A stretch of 64,000 nucleotides of DNA from JAEUOS01 sp965279115 (GCA_965279115.1 OZ257137.1:2914001-2978000), one strand, 5' to 3'; positions 42,610 to 52,295 are shown, counted from the stretch's first letter. Program-made: numbers and translations. The notes: generated from the letters alone by a model not told the origin.

Positions 42610-43548
42610 CTAGAAATACGGCGCGCCTTGCGTATTGACGTAAAGCGAATACACCGAGGTGGACGCCGTCATCAGCAGCCTGTCGCGATGCACGCCGCCG
42701 AAGGTGAGGTTGGCGCAGCGCTCCGGCAGGTCGATGCGGCCGATCAGCTTGCCGTCGGGGTTGAAGATGTGCACGCCGTCAAGCCCGGCCTGACCCATGC
42801 CCCAGCCGCACCACAGGTTGCCATCCACGTCGCAGCGGAAGCCGTCCGGCGTGCCGGGGCCGGCGTCGATCAGCACGCGGCGGTTGGCGAGCGTGCGGCC
42901 GCCGACGATGTCGTAGGCGAGGATCTTGCGCGGCACCGAGCGCGACTCCACCACATACAAGCGCGACTCGTCCGGCGAAAACGCCAGGCCGTTGGGCTGG
43001 TTGACGCCTTCGGCCACCACCGAGAGCGAGCCATCGGGGTCGATGCGGTACACGTTGGGCGCGATCTGCGGGGCGTCCTTCTCGCCTTCGTAGTAGCCGC
43101 TGATGCCGAAGACCGGGTCGGTGAACCAGATCGAACCGTCCGACTTGACCACCACGTCGTTGGGCGAATTCAGGCGCTTGCCCTCGAATGAATCGGCCAG
43201 CACGGTGATGCGGCCGTCGAACTCGGTGCGGGTGACGCGCCGGGTCAGGTGCTCGCAGGTGACGATGCGGCCCTGCCGGTCGCGCGTGTTGCCGTTGGCG
43301 TTGTTCGATGGCTTGCGGAATACGCCGACCGCGCCGGACTGTTCATCCCAGCGATACATGGTGTTGCCGGGCACGTCGCTCCACACCAGGGTGCGCGTGT
43401 CGCCCAGCCAGACCGGGCCCTCCGACCAGCGCATGCCATGGGCGATGCGCTCCACCTTGGCCAGCGCCAGGCGGTATTTGTCGAACGAGGCGTCGATGCT
43501 GACGATGGCGGGGTCGGGGTAGCGCTGCGAGGGTTGCCAGTCGGACAC
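42610..43548 (-). CDS. SMP-30/gluconolactonase-type lactonase
   Basis: A 312-residue six-bladed beta-propeller from a GTG start with AAGGAAGGA upstream. Motifs include the metal Glu in GMRWSEGPVWLGDTRTLVWSD, NGNTRDRQGRIVTCEH, SPNDVVVKSDGSIWFTDPVFGI (metal Asn) and QPNGLAFSPDESRLYVVE (metal Asp). It hydrolyses sugar-acid or other lactones. The absence of a signal peptide points to a cytosolic site. No sugar-acid dehydrogenase is adjacent. Confidence 0.92.
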   Translation of the reverse strand: MSDWQPSQRYPDPAIVSIDASFDKYRLALAKVERIAHGMRWSEGPVWLGDTRTLVWSDVPGNTMYRWDEQSGAVGVFRKPSNNANGNTRDRQGRIVTCEHLTRRVTRTEFDGRITVLADSFEGKRLNSPNDVVVKSDGSIWFTDPVFGISGYYEGEKDAPQIAPNVYRIDPDGSLSVVAEGVNQPNGLAFSPDESRLYVVESRSVPRKILAYDIVGGRTLANRRVLIDAGPGTPDGFRCDVDGNLWCGWGMGQAGLDGVHIFNPDGKLIGRIDLPERCANLTFGGVHRDRLLMTASTSVYSLYVNTQGAPYF

Positions 43549-43848
43549 GGGGATTCCTTCCTTTGGTGAGTAGGGTGTGGTGCGCGAACAGGCGGTTTCT
43601 TGTTGTGGGCCGTCGCGGCCAGCAGGGAGGGCAGTTTACGAAATTGTTGCCCGCCCACGGACCGGCGCAGGCCGGGTCTCGGGCCCCGGGGATGTCCGGC
43701 AGGGTCATGCGGACTTCGGTCGGCGGCGACACTTCGTGCGTCCGACGCGTGATAATCGCCGGCAACTCCGACGCCCATCACGGAACCCGGTGACAGGCAA
43801 CGGGCTCCGGTTCCCGCAACCCTCCAGACCCAGCGAACGAAAAAAGAC
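43549..43848. other. 300-base intergenic stretch with no supported feature
   Basis: The region between the divergent lactonase and GMC oxidoreductase genes must hold both promoters, but I see no convincing -35/-10 pairs, long inverted repeat or conserved small gene. It is GC-rich, with only one short A/T-rich patch near 43640. Confidence 0.5.
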
Positions 43849-45516
43849 ATGGAATTCGATTTCTTGATCGTCGGCGGTGGCACCGCTGGTGCTGTTCTGG
43901 CGTCGCGACTGTCCGAGAATCCCCGCTGTCGGGTCCTGCTGGTGGAGGCCGGGGAAGACATTGCTCCGGGCGGTGAACCGGCCGATATCCGCGATCCATT
44001 TCCGGCGGCAACGGTCAATCCGAAATACTTCTGGAACGGCCTGTCCGCTTCCGTGAGGGATGGGGCGATGCCGTCGCCCTACCCGCAGGCGCGTGTGATG
44101 GGGGGCGGGTCAAGCATCAACGGCTTGATCGCATTGCGCGGCGTGCCGTCCGACTACGCGTGCTGGACGGAGGCCGGGGCCGGGGATTTCGCGTGGAGCA
44201 CGGTCGTGTCCCGATTCCGCAAGATCGAGAATGATCGCGATCGGGGGGATGGAGAAGGCGGGTTGCACGCCATCTGCCGGACGCCCCGCGAGCAATGGCC
44301 GCCGTTCGTGGGGGCGATGGAAGAGGCGGCGCAGCGCGCCGGGCTGCCCTTGGTGCCCGACATCAACGAAGCGCCCAGCGACGGCTTTTTCGCCATGCCC
44401 AACGCCATCAGCGCCGAGACGCGCGTCACAACGGCAGGCTGCTACTTGACGGCGGCCGTCAGGGCGCGGGCGAATCTCGAGATCCTCACCGATACACAAG
44501 TGACCAGGCTGTGCATCGACGGCGGTTCCGTCTCCGGGGTCGAGGCAATCCGGGAGGGCGCGGCCGTTCAATTGCGCGCAACCCGTGTGATCGTTTGCGC
44601 GGGTGGAATCCATTCGCCCGCGCTTTTGCTCAAGTCCGGGATCGGTCCGGCAGGGGAACTGGCTTCGCTCGGCATCCAGCCGGTTCTTGACCGGCCCGGC
44701 GTCGGGGGCAATTTGCAGAATCACCCGTACATGTTCTTCGCACTTACGCTGCCGCGTGGCAAGCGCATGGATGCCCGATTGCGGCGCTTCGCGCTCGCCG
44801 GCATGCGGTCGTCATCCCGGATGCCGGGCTGTCCGCCAAGTGACCTGTTCGGTTTCATCATGGGGCGGGTGAGCGGCGAATCGTACGGGCCGGATTTTGC
44901 CCTGGTGGGAAGCGCCCTTTACGCTCCGCAATCCCGCGGATCGGTCAGGCTCGGGAGTGCCGACCCGCTGCGAGCGCCGGAGGTCAACTTCCGCTTCATG
45001 TCGGCCCCGGCCGATCCGGCACGGATGGTCATGGCGGCGCGGTTGTCCGAGCGCTTGCTGCGGGATCCCGGCGTCGCTGCGCATTACCATGAAGCGTTTC
45101 TGCTGCCGGGCGCGCTGGCGATGAAACAGTTCAACCGGCCCGGGCTGGCCGGGAAGGTACTCGCGATCGCGGCGGAGGCCGCGGCCAACTCGCCGGCGTT
45201 TCTTCGCCGCGGCATCTTCAGCCGCGCGTTCAAGAGCGGAGCGCCGGTCGCGTTCCGCGGCGGCGGATGCGACATTTCGGACGAGCAGATCCTGTCGTCG
45301 ATCAGCCCGATGGGACACCCGGCCGGCACGTGCGCGATGGGTCGCGCAGAAGATCGGCTGTCGGTCGTCAATGAGGAATTCCGTGTGCACGGCATCGAAA
45401 ACCTGTTCGTGGCCGATGCCTCCGTGATGCCGGTCATTCCGAGCGCGAATACCAACCTTCCGACCATCATGCTGGCCGAGCTCGCCGCCGAGCGCGTGGC
45501 GGCTTCGATGCGCTGA
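43849..45516 (+). CDS. GMC-family FAD-dependent oxidoreductase
   Basis: A 555-residue flavoenzyme of the glucose-methanol-choline family. The FAD motif FLIVGGGTAGAVLASRL is at the N-terminus; PQARVMGGGSSINGLIALRG is the PS00623 site and GGIHSPALLLKSGIG the PS00624 site. The C-terminal HPAGTCAMG holds the catalytic His, followed by NLFVADASVMPVIPSANTN. It oxidises alcohols such as choline or polyethylene glycol. There is no signal peptide. It stands alone, and its substrate is not deducible. Confidence 0.93.
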   Translation: MEFDFLIVGGGTAGAVLASRLSENPRCRVLLVEAGEDIAPGGEPADIRDPFPAATVNPKYFWNGLSASVRDGAMPSPYPQARVMGGGSSINGLIALRGVPSDYACWTEAGAGDFAWSTVVSRFRKIENDRDRGDGEGGLHAICRTPREQWPPFVGAMEEAAQRAGLPLVPDINEAPSDGFFAMPNAISAETRVTTAGCYLTAAVRARANLEILTDTQVTRLCIDGGSVSGVEAIREGAAVQLRATRVIVCAGGIHSPALLLKSGIGPAGELASLGIQPVLDRPGVGGNLQNHPYMFFALTLPRGKRMDARLRRFALAGMRSSSRMPGCPPSDLFGFIMGRVSGESYGPDFALVGSALYAPQSRGSVRLGSADPLRAPEVNFRFMSAPADPARMVMAARLSERLLRDPGVAAHYHEAFLLPGALAMKQFNRPGLAGKVLAIAAEAAANSPAFLRRGIFSRAFKSGAPVAFRGGGCDISDEQILSSISPMGHPAGTCAMGRAEDRLSVVNEEFRVHGIENLFVADASVMPVIPSANTNLPTIMLAELAAERVAASMR

Positions 45517-45525
45517 CAGAGGAGC

Positions 45526-45681
45526 TTCTTGCAGGAGGCCGGCGCGCGCCCTGGCGCCAGCTTCGTGTCGGTGCATGCCCGCACGCCCGAGGCCATCAAG
45601 CAGACCCACGCTGCGGCGTTTGCGGTCGAAAACCGAGGATTGACAGGTCAATCGGCCTTCGGTAGCATGGTTTGTAAATAA
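45526..45681 (+). pseudogene. Possible gene remnant (C-terminal fragment)
   Basis: This frame is open from just after the GMC stop to TAA at 45681 and reads FLQEAGARPGASFVSVHAR and EAIKQTHAAAFAVENRG in coding-like codons, but has no plausible start or ribosome-binding site. It resembles the 3' end of a gene whose beginning was lost. It could also be chance in GC-rich DNA. I do not recognise the family. Confidence 0.25.
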
Positions 45682-45685
45682 ACCA
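45668..45685. promoter_or_regulatory. Candidate IclR operator
   Basis: TGGTTT and AAACCA flank GTAAAT in an 18-base inverted repeat, in an A/T-rich patch 50 bases before the iclR-type ATG. A related half pattern (GTTTCATTAGTAAATC) follows. This is typical of IclR autoregulation. Confidence 0.5.
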
Positions 45686-45734
45686 ATGTTTCATTAGTAA
45701 ATCAATCGTATTCCGTTCGCAACCCCGCCATTCC

Positions 45735-46568
45735 ATGTCCGTCGCCGAAACCGAAGTCGACCGCTATACCGTTCCCGGGCTGGAACGAGGCTTGCGCATC
45801 CTCGGCGAATTCAGCCGGCGCGAGCCAGAACTGACGGCACCCGAACTGGCGCGGCGCCTGGGCGTGCCGCGTTCCACGGTGTTCCGGCTGCTGGTTACGC
45901 TGGAGAACATGGGCTTTGTCGAACGCACCCGCGACGGCCGTTCGTACCGCCTGGGGCTTGCCATCCTGCGCCTGGGTTTCGACTATCTGGGCTCGCAGGA
46001 CATGGTGGAACTCGGCCGCCCGTTGCTGGAGTCACTGCGCGACGAAACCGGCTTTGCCGCCAGCCTGGTGGTGCGCGACGGGCGCGACGTGGTCTACCTG
46101 CATCGCGCCCCGTCGCGTTCGCCTTTCTCCACCACGGTGTCGGTGGGCACCCGCCTGCCGGCGCATGCCACGGTGCTCGGTCATGTGTTGCTGGGCGATC
46201 TTTCGCTCGCGGCGCTCAAGGCCCTGTATCCGGAAAAACGCCTTGAAGCGCGCAGCCCCAGCACGCCGGCGGATGTAAACGCGCTGTTCGAACTGGTACA
46301 GCGCATCCGCACGCGCGGATGGGTGCTGGCCGAGGGCTTTTTCGAATCGCACATCTGCACCGTGGCCGCGCCGGTGCGCGACCAGGAAGGGCGCATCGCC
46401 GCCGCCATCGGCATCACCATTCCCGGCAGCGACATCCCGGCTGATAAGCGCGACGAATGCGTGGCAGCCGTGCGTACAAGCGCCGAGCGCCTCTCGTCAC
46501 TGCTCAATTTCCGCCCAGAACCGGTGGCACATCCGGTCGTGGTGCCGATCCGGCGCGTGCGCACATGA
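45735..46568 (+). CDS. IclR-family transcriptional regulator
   Basis: A 277-residue regulator. The winged helix (about 12-75) includes GLERGLRILGEFSRREPELTAPELARRLGVPRSTVFRLLVTLENMGFV. The effector domain (about 85-255) has ETGFAASLVVRDGRDVVYLHR, GTRLPAHATVLGHVLLGD and RGWVLAEGFFESHICTVAAPV. IclR proteins bind small aromatic or organic acids. It directly precedes the Bug-Rieske-molybdenum hydroxylase set and is its probable regulator. Confidence 0.93.
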   Translation: MSVAETEVDRYTVPGLERGLRILGEFSRREPELTAPELARRLGVPRSTVFRLLVTLENMGFVERTRDGRSYRLGLAILRLGFDYLGSQDMVELGRPLLESLRDETGFAASLVVRDGRDVVYLHRAPSRSPFSTTVSVGTRLPAHATVLGHVLLGDLSLAALKALYPEKRLEARSPSTPADVNALFELVQRIRTRGWVLAEGFFESHICTVAAPVRDQEGRIAAAIGITIPGSDIPADKRDECVAAVRTSAERLSSLLNFRPEPVAHPVVVPIRRVRT

Positions 46569-46689
46569 ACGCCTCGTCCCGGGCCACCTGCGGGGTTTCG
46601 CCCTGCGCGCGTGCCAGGGCCCGGATATTGCTCGAACTTCAATCGCAGAATCACCTTATCACCCTCCAGCGTACCGAAAGGAACACCGC

Positions 46690-47673
46690 ATGAAGCAGAA
46701 CCGTAGATTTGCCCTGGCAGCCCTGGCCGCCGTGTGCATCGCCACCGTCGCAGGAGAGGCTGCGGCTCAAACCTGGCCTACCAAGCCCATCACCATCGTG
46801 GTGTCCTATCCCGCCGGTGGCGACACCGATGCCATCGCCCGTGCCTATGCCGAAAAGCTCTCCGCCCGCCTCGGCCAGCAGGTGATCATCGACAACCGCC
46901 CGGGTGCCTCCGGCACCATCGGCAATTCCCATGTGGCCAAGTCCGCGCCGGACGGCTACACATTGCTTTTCACGCCCTCGACCTTTCCCATCGCGCAGCA
47001 TGTGCTCAAGGTGGCTCCCGCGGTTGCACATGATGTGGTCAAGGACTTCACGCCCATCATCAAGAGCGGAAACATTCCCCTGCTGGTGGTGACCTCACCC
47101 ATTACCGGCATCAAGGACATGAAGCAGTTCATCGCCGATGCCAAGTCGGGCAAGGCATATACCTACGGCAGCCCGGGCAGCGGCTCGCCCATGCATATCG
47201 CGGGCGAAATGCTCAACAAGTCGGCCGGCCTCAAGGTCACGCACGTGCCTTACAAGGGCGTAGCGCCCGTTGTCACCGACGCACTGGGCGGCCATGTGAC
47301 GGTCGGCTGGATCACCCCCGGCGCGGTGGGCCAGCATGTCTCCACCGGCAAGCTGATCCCATTGGCGGTGGGCGAGAAGGCGCGTACCAAGCTCATGCCC
47401 AATGTGCCGACGTTGATTGAACTCGGCTACAAGGATCTCGATGTCAGCGCCTGGATGGGCCTTCTCGGTCCCAAGGGCCTGCCCGCGGACATCGTGCGCA
47501 CCATCAATTCGCATTTCAACGAGGTGCTGAAGATGCCCGATATCGCCGCGCGCATGGCGCAGCTCGGCATCGAGCCGATCGGCGGCGATCCTTCGGTGCT
47601 GGCCCGCCAGATCACCACCGACGACGAAACCTTCGGTCGCCTGATCAAGGAATTCGGCATCAAGTCGGAGTAA
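46690..47673 (+). CDS. Bug-family periplasmic receptor
   Basis: A 327-residue Bug receptor; AAAGGAAC precedes the ATG. The signal peptide ends GEAAAQ, followed by TWPTKPITIVVSYPAGGDTDA, DNRPGASGTIGNSHVAK, DGYTLLFTPSTFPIAQ and THVPYKGVAPVVTDALGG. It opens the probable catabolic operon with the Rieske oxygenase and is likely the receptor for its substrate or a related acid. Confidence 0.93.
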   Translation: MKQNRRFALAALAAVCIATVAGEAAAQTWPTKPITIVVSYPAGGDTDAIARAYAEKLSARLGQQVIIDNRPGASGTIGNSHVAKSAPDGYTLLFTPSTFPIAQHVLKVAPAVAHDVVKDFTPIIKSGNIPLLVVTSPITGIKDMKQFIADAKSGKAYTYGSPGSGSPMHIAGEMLNKSAGLKVTHVPYKGVAPVVTDALGGHVTVGWITPGAVGQHVSTGKLIPLAVGEKARTKLMPNVPTLIELGYKDLDVSAWMGLLGPKGLPADIVRTINSHFNEVLKMPDIAARMAQLGIEPIGGDPSVLARQITTDDETFGRLIKEFGIKSE

Positions 47674-47750
47674 TGCAGGTATGGCTGTTTGCGGCACCGT
47701 TGCCCGCGACGCGGGCGGCGGGGGCCGCGATGTTCAAGGAGGCAAACCCG

Positions 47751-48047
47751 ATGAATTTCAATCCCTATCTCAAACCCTGGCAGGCGGCGCAGCCCAACAA
47801 CGTGGCCGGCAAGGGGCAGATCGAAGTGCCGGGGCAGGTACCCAACATCGTCTGGCAAAACCGTGCCGCGCTGCCGACCGACTATGAAAACGCCTTTGGC
47901 GACGCGCTCGAGAAAGTGTTCGCCGGCGGCGCCGAGACGCTCGATCAGGTGGTGGCCGGCCTGAACGCGCTGGCCTTTCGCACCGCCGCGGGCGACGAAT
48001 GGACCGCCGCCACGTTTGAAGCCGAAATGGCGCGCCTGGGCGCCTGA
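47751..48047 (+). CDS. Small recombinase-like HTH protein linked to Rieske oxygenase
   Basis: A 98-residue protein from the ATG at 47751, chosen for the strong AAGGAGG at eight bases (an ATG at 47730 is possible). NFNPYLKPWQAAQPNN, IVWQNRAALPTDYENAFGDALEKVF and TWTAATFEAEMARLGA-like ending match a small family annotated as recombinase-like helix-turn-helix, found next to Rieske oxygenases in Burkholderiales. I rely on memory for that family name. The role is unknown; it lies 19 bases before the oxygenase gene. Confidence 0.75.
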   Translation: MNFNPYLKPWQAAQPNNVAGKGQIEVPGQVPNIVWQNRAALPTDYENAFGDALEKVFAGGAETLDQVVAGLNALAFRTAAGDEWTAATFEAEMARLGA

Positions 48048-48066
48048 ACCGGGAAGGAGAGAAAAC

Positions 48067-49113
48067 ATGGAACCTGTCATCGATCGCGACCCCGCAGCCG
48101 GGGGCGCCGAGCGCATTCTCGCCACCGGCATTCGCGACCTCTGGTACCCGGTGTGCCCGAGCTGGAAGGTGCAGAACGCTCCCATCGGCATCACCCGGCT
48201 GGGCGAGCGCATCGTCATCTGGCGCGACGGTCAGGGAAAGGTGCATGCCTTGGAAGACCGTTGCCCGCATCGCGGTGCGCGGCTCTCGCTGGGCTGGAAC
48301 CTGGGCGACCGCGTGGCCTGCTGGTATCACGGCATCGAGATCGACGGCGGCGGCACGGTCAAGCAGGTGCCGGCCTCGGCCAACTGCCCGCTGGAAGGCA
48401 AGTCCTGCGTGAGGAGTTACCCGGTAGAGGAGCATGCCGGTGCGGTGTTCCTGTGGTTCGGCATCGACCCGGCGGCACCGCCCGCGCCGCTCGACCTGCC
48501 GCTGGAGCTCAACTCCGAGGAGTACTCCTACTTCCTGTGCATGTCCAACTGGAACACCAGCTACCGCTACGCCATCGACAACGTGATGGATCCGATGCAT
48601 GGCGCCTATCTGCATGCGGCATCGCATTCCATGGCCGATGGCGACAAGCGCTCCGAAATGCGTGTGCGCAAGACGTCCACTGGCCTGGTGTTCGAGAAGG
48701 TCGGCCAGCGCGACGTGAATTTCGACTGGGTCGAGATCGGCGAATCCGGCTGCATGTGGCTGCGCCTGACCATTCCCTACCAGAAGCGTTTCGGCCCCGG
48801 CGGCAGCTTCGGCATCGTCGGCTTCGCCACGCCTGTCGACGAGCGCCATTGCCAGGTGTATTTCTGGCGTACCCGCAAGGTGGAGGGATGGCAGCGCAAT
48901 GTGTGGCGCTTCCTGTACCGCAACCGCCTCGAAGGCCTGCACTGGGACGTGCTGGAGCAGGACCGCTGGGTGCTCGAGAGCATGCCCGAGGATGCGCGCG
49001 AACAGGAGTTCCTCTACGAGCACGACATGGGGCTGGCGCGGGTGCGGCGCATGCTGGAGAAGAAGGCGGCGGACCAGGCGAAAGCCAAGGCTGCCCTCAC
49101 TGCCACTGCGTGA
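48067..49113 (+). CDS. Rieske non-heme iron oxygenase, alpha subunit
   Basis: A 348-residue oxygenase from the ATG at 48067 (GGAAGGAGAG upstream). The Rieske cluster ligands are Cys66-x-His68 and Cys85-x2-His88. The mononuclear iron site is in DNVMDPMHGAYLHAASH (His178-x4-His183, with bridging Asp175). The length and the absence of a beta-subunit gene fit vanillate-demethylase or phthalate-oxygenase-type enzymes. The reductase is not encoded nearby. Confidence 0.93.
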   Translation: MEPVIDRDPAAGGAERILATGIRDLWYPVCPSWKVQNAPIGITRLGERIVIWRDGQGKVHALEDRCPHRGARLSLGWNLGDRVACWYHGIEIDGGGTVKQVPASANCPLEGKSCVRSYPVEEHAGAVFLWFGIDPAAPPAPLDLPLELNSEEYSYFLCMSNWNTSYRYAIDNVMDPMHGAYLHAASHSMADGDKRSEMRVRKTSTGLVFEKVGQRDVNFDWVEIGESGCMWLRLTIPYQKRFGPGGSFGIVGFATPVDERHCQVYFWRTRKVEGWQRNVWRFLYRNRLEGLHWDVLEQDRWVLESMPEDAREQEFLYEHDMGLARVRRMLEKKAADQAKAKAALTATA

Positions 49114-49144
49114 CGCCCCCACCAGCCTGATTGGAAAAACCCGC

Positions 49145-51430
49145 ATGAGCACCACCACCATCGGGCACGACACGCCGCAGGTCACCGCGCGCGAAAAGCT
49201 CAACGGCCGCGCGCTCTACGCGGGCGACATCAAGCAGGCGGGCATGCTGCATGCCAAGGTGCTGCGCAGCCCCTACCCGCATGCGCGCATCGTGCGTATC
49301 GACACGGCCGCGGCGCGTGCGCTGCCCGGCGTGCGCCTGGTCGTCACCGGCGCGGATACGCCCGGGAAACTCACTGGCGTGCACCGCAAGGAGCACCGCA
49401 TCCTGGCCGTGGACATCGTGCGCCACGTCGGCGAGGAAGTCGCTGCCGTGGTCGCGACAAGCGAAGACATCGCCCGCGACGCGCTGGACCTGATCGAAGT
49501 CGAGTACGAGGAACTGCCTGCGGTGCTCGACCCCGATGAGGCGCTCGCTGAAGGAGCCGTCGAAGTGCACGCAGGCATGAAGAACCGCGCCTACGAGATG
49601 AAGATCGACTACGGCGATGTCGACGCCGGCTTCGCGCGGGCGGCCTTCGTGCATGAGGCCACCTACGAGGCGCATTCGCAATACCCCGGCTACATGGAAC
49701 CCATGGCCACGGTGGCGGCCATGGGCGGCGATGGCCGGCTCACGGTCTGGACCTCCACGCAATCGATCTTCCTGGCGCGGGCACGCTATGCCGAGGCGCT
49801 CGAGATCCCGGTCTCGAAAGTGCGGGTGATCCAGGCCACTACAGGCGGCGGCTTCGGCGCCAAGATCGTCGAGGAATGCAACAGCCTGATCACCGCCTTT
49901 CTCGCCAGCCGCCTGGACCGCCCGGTGCGCATGGTCAATAACCGCCTGGAAGACTTTCTCGGCGCGCGCGCCAGCGTACCCGAGCGGGTGCGCCTGAAGG
50001 TCGGTGTCAACGCCGACGGCATCATCGTCGCCAAGGAGGCCGAGATCCTGGCCGAGTGCGGTGCCTACCAGGGCCTGACCGCGCACGTGATGTACGTCAC
50101 CGCGATGCGCAGCGACAACATGCACCGCATTGCCAATGTGCGCACCCGCGCCACCCTGGCTTACACGCATAACCCGCCGCGCGGCGCCTTCCGCGGCTTC
50201 GGCGGGCAACAGATGGGCTTCGCGCTCAACTGCCATCTCGATGTGCTGGCCGAGAAGCTCGGCATGGACCCGATCGAGCTGCAGCGGCGCAACGCCATCG
50301 GCCAGGGCGAGGTGAGCGTGCACGGCTGGAAGATCGGCTCCACCGGCATGCTGCAATGCCTGGAGCAGGTGCGCAATGCGATCGATTGGGACGCCAAGCG
50401 GCGCCGCGCGAAGGGCACCGGCAGCAAGCGGCGCGGCATCGGCATGGCGGCCGCCATGCATGTCTCGGGTAATCGCACCATCGGCAACTGGGACGGTTCG
50501 ACCGTGCTGCTCAAGATCAGCGAGGACGGCCGCGCCACCGTGCTCACCGCCGAATGCGACATGGGGCAGGGCGCCTACACCATGCTGGCGCAGATCTGCG
50601 CGCATGAACTCTCGATTCCCATCGAGCATGTGACGGTGGCCGCACCCGACACCGACGCCGCGGCTTTCGGCATCGGCTCGCTGGCATCAAGGGTGACCAT
50701 CGTCGCCGGCAACGCAATGGTGCTTGCCGCGCGCGAGGCGCGCGACAAGTTGATCGCGCTGGCCGCAGAAAAGCTCGAGGCCGCGCCGGCCGACCTGGAA
50801 GCGGTGGACGGATGCGTGCGCCTGAAGGGCGTGCCCGACCATAAACTCACCTATGCAGAACTGGCGCGCATGCACATCTTCCGCAAGGGTGGCGAAGGCC
50901 TGCAGGTGCGCACCACCTGGGACGCGCCGACCGAGCAGCCCAGCGCCAAGTACTTCGGCAACGTGGCGCCGGCACATTCATTCGCGGTGCAGGCGGTGGA
51001 GGTGGAGGTGGATACCGAGACCGGCCAGGTGAGCGTGGTCGATACCTTTGTCTCGGACGATTGCGGGCGCGCGTTGAACCCGATGGCCATTCATGGCCAG
51101 ACCGCCGGCGCGGTGGTGCAGGCGATCGGCTGGACGCTCTACGAGGAACTGCAATACGAGGGCGGCCGCCTGATGAACGGCAACTTCGCCGACTACACCA
51201 TGCCGCTGGCGCGCTCGGTGCCCGAGATTCGCATGGGACTCATCGAATCCAACGACCCCACCGGGCCGCTCGGCGCCAAGGGCGCCAGCGAAACGGCCAT
51301 CGTGCCGGGCGCGGCGGCGATCGCCAACGCGGTGTACGACGCCATTGGCGTACGCATCACGGCGCTGCCGATCACCCCGCAAAAGGTGCTGGCCGCACTG
51401 GCCGCGAAAGCGGAGGCTGGCCATGCGTGA
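49145..51430 (+). CDS. Xanthine dehydrogenase-family molybdopterin subunit (CoxL-like)
   Basis: A 761-residue large subunit of a molybdenum hydroxylase from the ATG at 49145. The N-terminal a/b hammerhead (GRALYAGDIKQAGMLHAKVLRS) is followed by cofactor sites TGGGFGAKIVEECNSL and PPRGAFRGFGGQQMGFAL, and the catalytic Glu in LGAKGASETAIVPGAAA. The CO-dehydrogenase loop with Cys (AYRCSFR) is not present, so it hydroxylates an organic substrate. It is followed by its FAD and Fe-S subunit genes. Confidence 0.93.
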   Translation: MSTTTIGHDTPQVTAREKLNGRALYAGDIKQAGMLHAKVLRSPYPHARIVRIDTAAARALPGVRLVVTGADTPGKLTGVHRKEHRILAVDIVRHVGEEVAAVVATSEDIARDALDLIEVEYEELPAVLDPDEALAEGAVEVHAGMKNRAYEMKIDYGDVDAGFARAAFVHEATYEAHSQYPGYMEPMATVAAMGGDGRLTVWTSTQSIFLARARYAEALEIPVSKVRVIQATTGGGFGAKIVEECNSLITAFLASRLDRPVRMVNNRLEDFLGARASVPERVRLKVGVNADGIIVAKEAEILAECGAYQGLTAHVMYVTAMRSDNMHRIANVRTRATLAYTHNPPRGAFRGFGGQQMGFALNCHLDVLAEKLGMDPIELQRRNAIGQGEVSVHGWKIGSTGMLQCLEQVRNAIDWDAKRRRAKGTGSKRRGIGMAAAMHVSGNRTIGNWDGSTVLLKISEDGRATVLTAECDMGQGAYTMLAQICAHELSIPIEHVTVAAPDTDAAAFGIGSLASRVTIVAGNAMVLAAREARDKLIALAAEKLEAAPADLEAVDGCVRLKGVPDHKLTYAELARMHIFRKGGEGLQVRTTWDAPTEQPSAKYFGNVAPAHSFAVQAVEVEVDTETGQVSVVDTFVSDDCGRALNPMAIHGQTAGAVVQAIGWTLYEELQYEGGRLMNGNFADYTMPLARSVPEIRMGLIESNDPTGPLGAKGASETAIVPGAAAIANAVYDAIGVRITALPITPQKVLAALAAKAEAGHA

Positions 51431-52289
51431 GTTCGCGTTCCTCGAGCCGGCCGACGTGGCCGAGGCCAGCCGCATGCTCGCCACCCATGGCGACGATTGC
51501 CGCGCCTATGCCGGCGGCACCGCGCTGCTCCTGGCGATGCGCCAGCGCCTGGTGTCACCTACGCATGTGGTGTCGCTTGCCAACATCGCTGCACTGAAGG
51601 GCGTGCGCTTCGACGCAAAGACGGGGTTGAGCATCGGTGCACTGACCCGCCACGCCGAACTTGCGGCGGCACCTGATGTGACGCGCCATTACCCGATGCT
51701 CGCCCACATGGCCGCACACCTGGCCAATCCGCAGGTGCGCAACCAGGGCACGCTGGGCGGCAACCTTTGCTATGCCGACCCGGCTACCGATCCTCCTACC
51801 TGCCTGCTGGCGCTGGATGCCAAAATCGAGATCGGCTCCAGCCGCGGCACCCGGCGTGTGGCTATCGGCGATTTCTTTGTCGACTACTACACCACCGCGC
51901 TCGAACCGGATGAACTGCTGGTGGCCGTGCATGTGCCGCCGCCGGAGATGGATGCGATCGGGCGCTACACGCGCTTCCTGCGCACGCCGGCCGAGCACCG
52001 CCCGCTGGTCAACGTGGCCGTCACCGCGCGGCGCATTGGGGGCGCGGCCAGCGCTGTACGGGTGGCCGTGGGCGCCTCGACGCCCATTACCGCGCGTGTG
52101 CCGCGTGCCGAGGCGGTGCTGGAGGGTAAGGTGGTGACAGCGCAATTGGCAGCCCAGGCGGCCGCTGCAGCCGCGGAGGACATTTTCGCCATTTCCGACG
52201 CGCGCGGCGACGAAGCCTATCGTCGCGCCATGGTGCGGGTGGTGGTGCGGCGCACGCTGGCCGCCCTGTTCGACCTGCCGGAGGCTTGA
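51423..52289 (+). CDS. Molybdenum hydroxylase FAD-binding subunit (CoxM-like)
   Basis: A 288-residue FAD subunit whose ATG overlaps the large-subunit stop by eight bases. The FAD sites AYAGGTALLLAMRQRL and NQGTLGGNLCYADPATDPPT are as in CoxM, and the C-terminal domain has TAVRVAVGAS-like (here SAVRVAVGASTPI) and RRAMVRVVVRRTLA. It passes electrons from the Fe-S subunit to an acceptor. Confidence 0.93.
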   Translation: MREFAFLEPADVAEASRMLATHGDDCRAYAGGTALLLAMRQRLVSPTHVVSLANIAALKGVRFDAKTGLSIGALTRHAELAAAPDVTRHYPMLAHMAAHLANPQVRNQGTLGGNLCYADPATDPPTCLLALDAKIEIGSSRGTRRVAIGDFFVDYYTTALEPDELLVAVHVPPPEMDAIGRYTRFLRTPAEHRPLVNVAVTARRIGGAASAVRVAVGASTPITARVPRAEAVLEGKVVTAQLAAQAAAAAAEDIFAISDARGDEAYRRAMVRVVVRRTLAALFDLPEA

Positions 52290-52295
52290 AGCATC

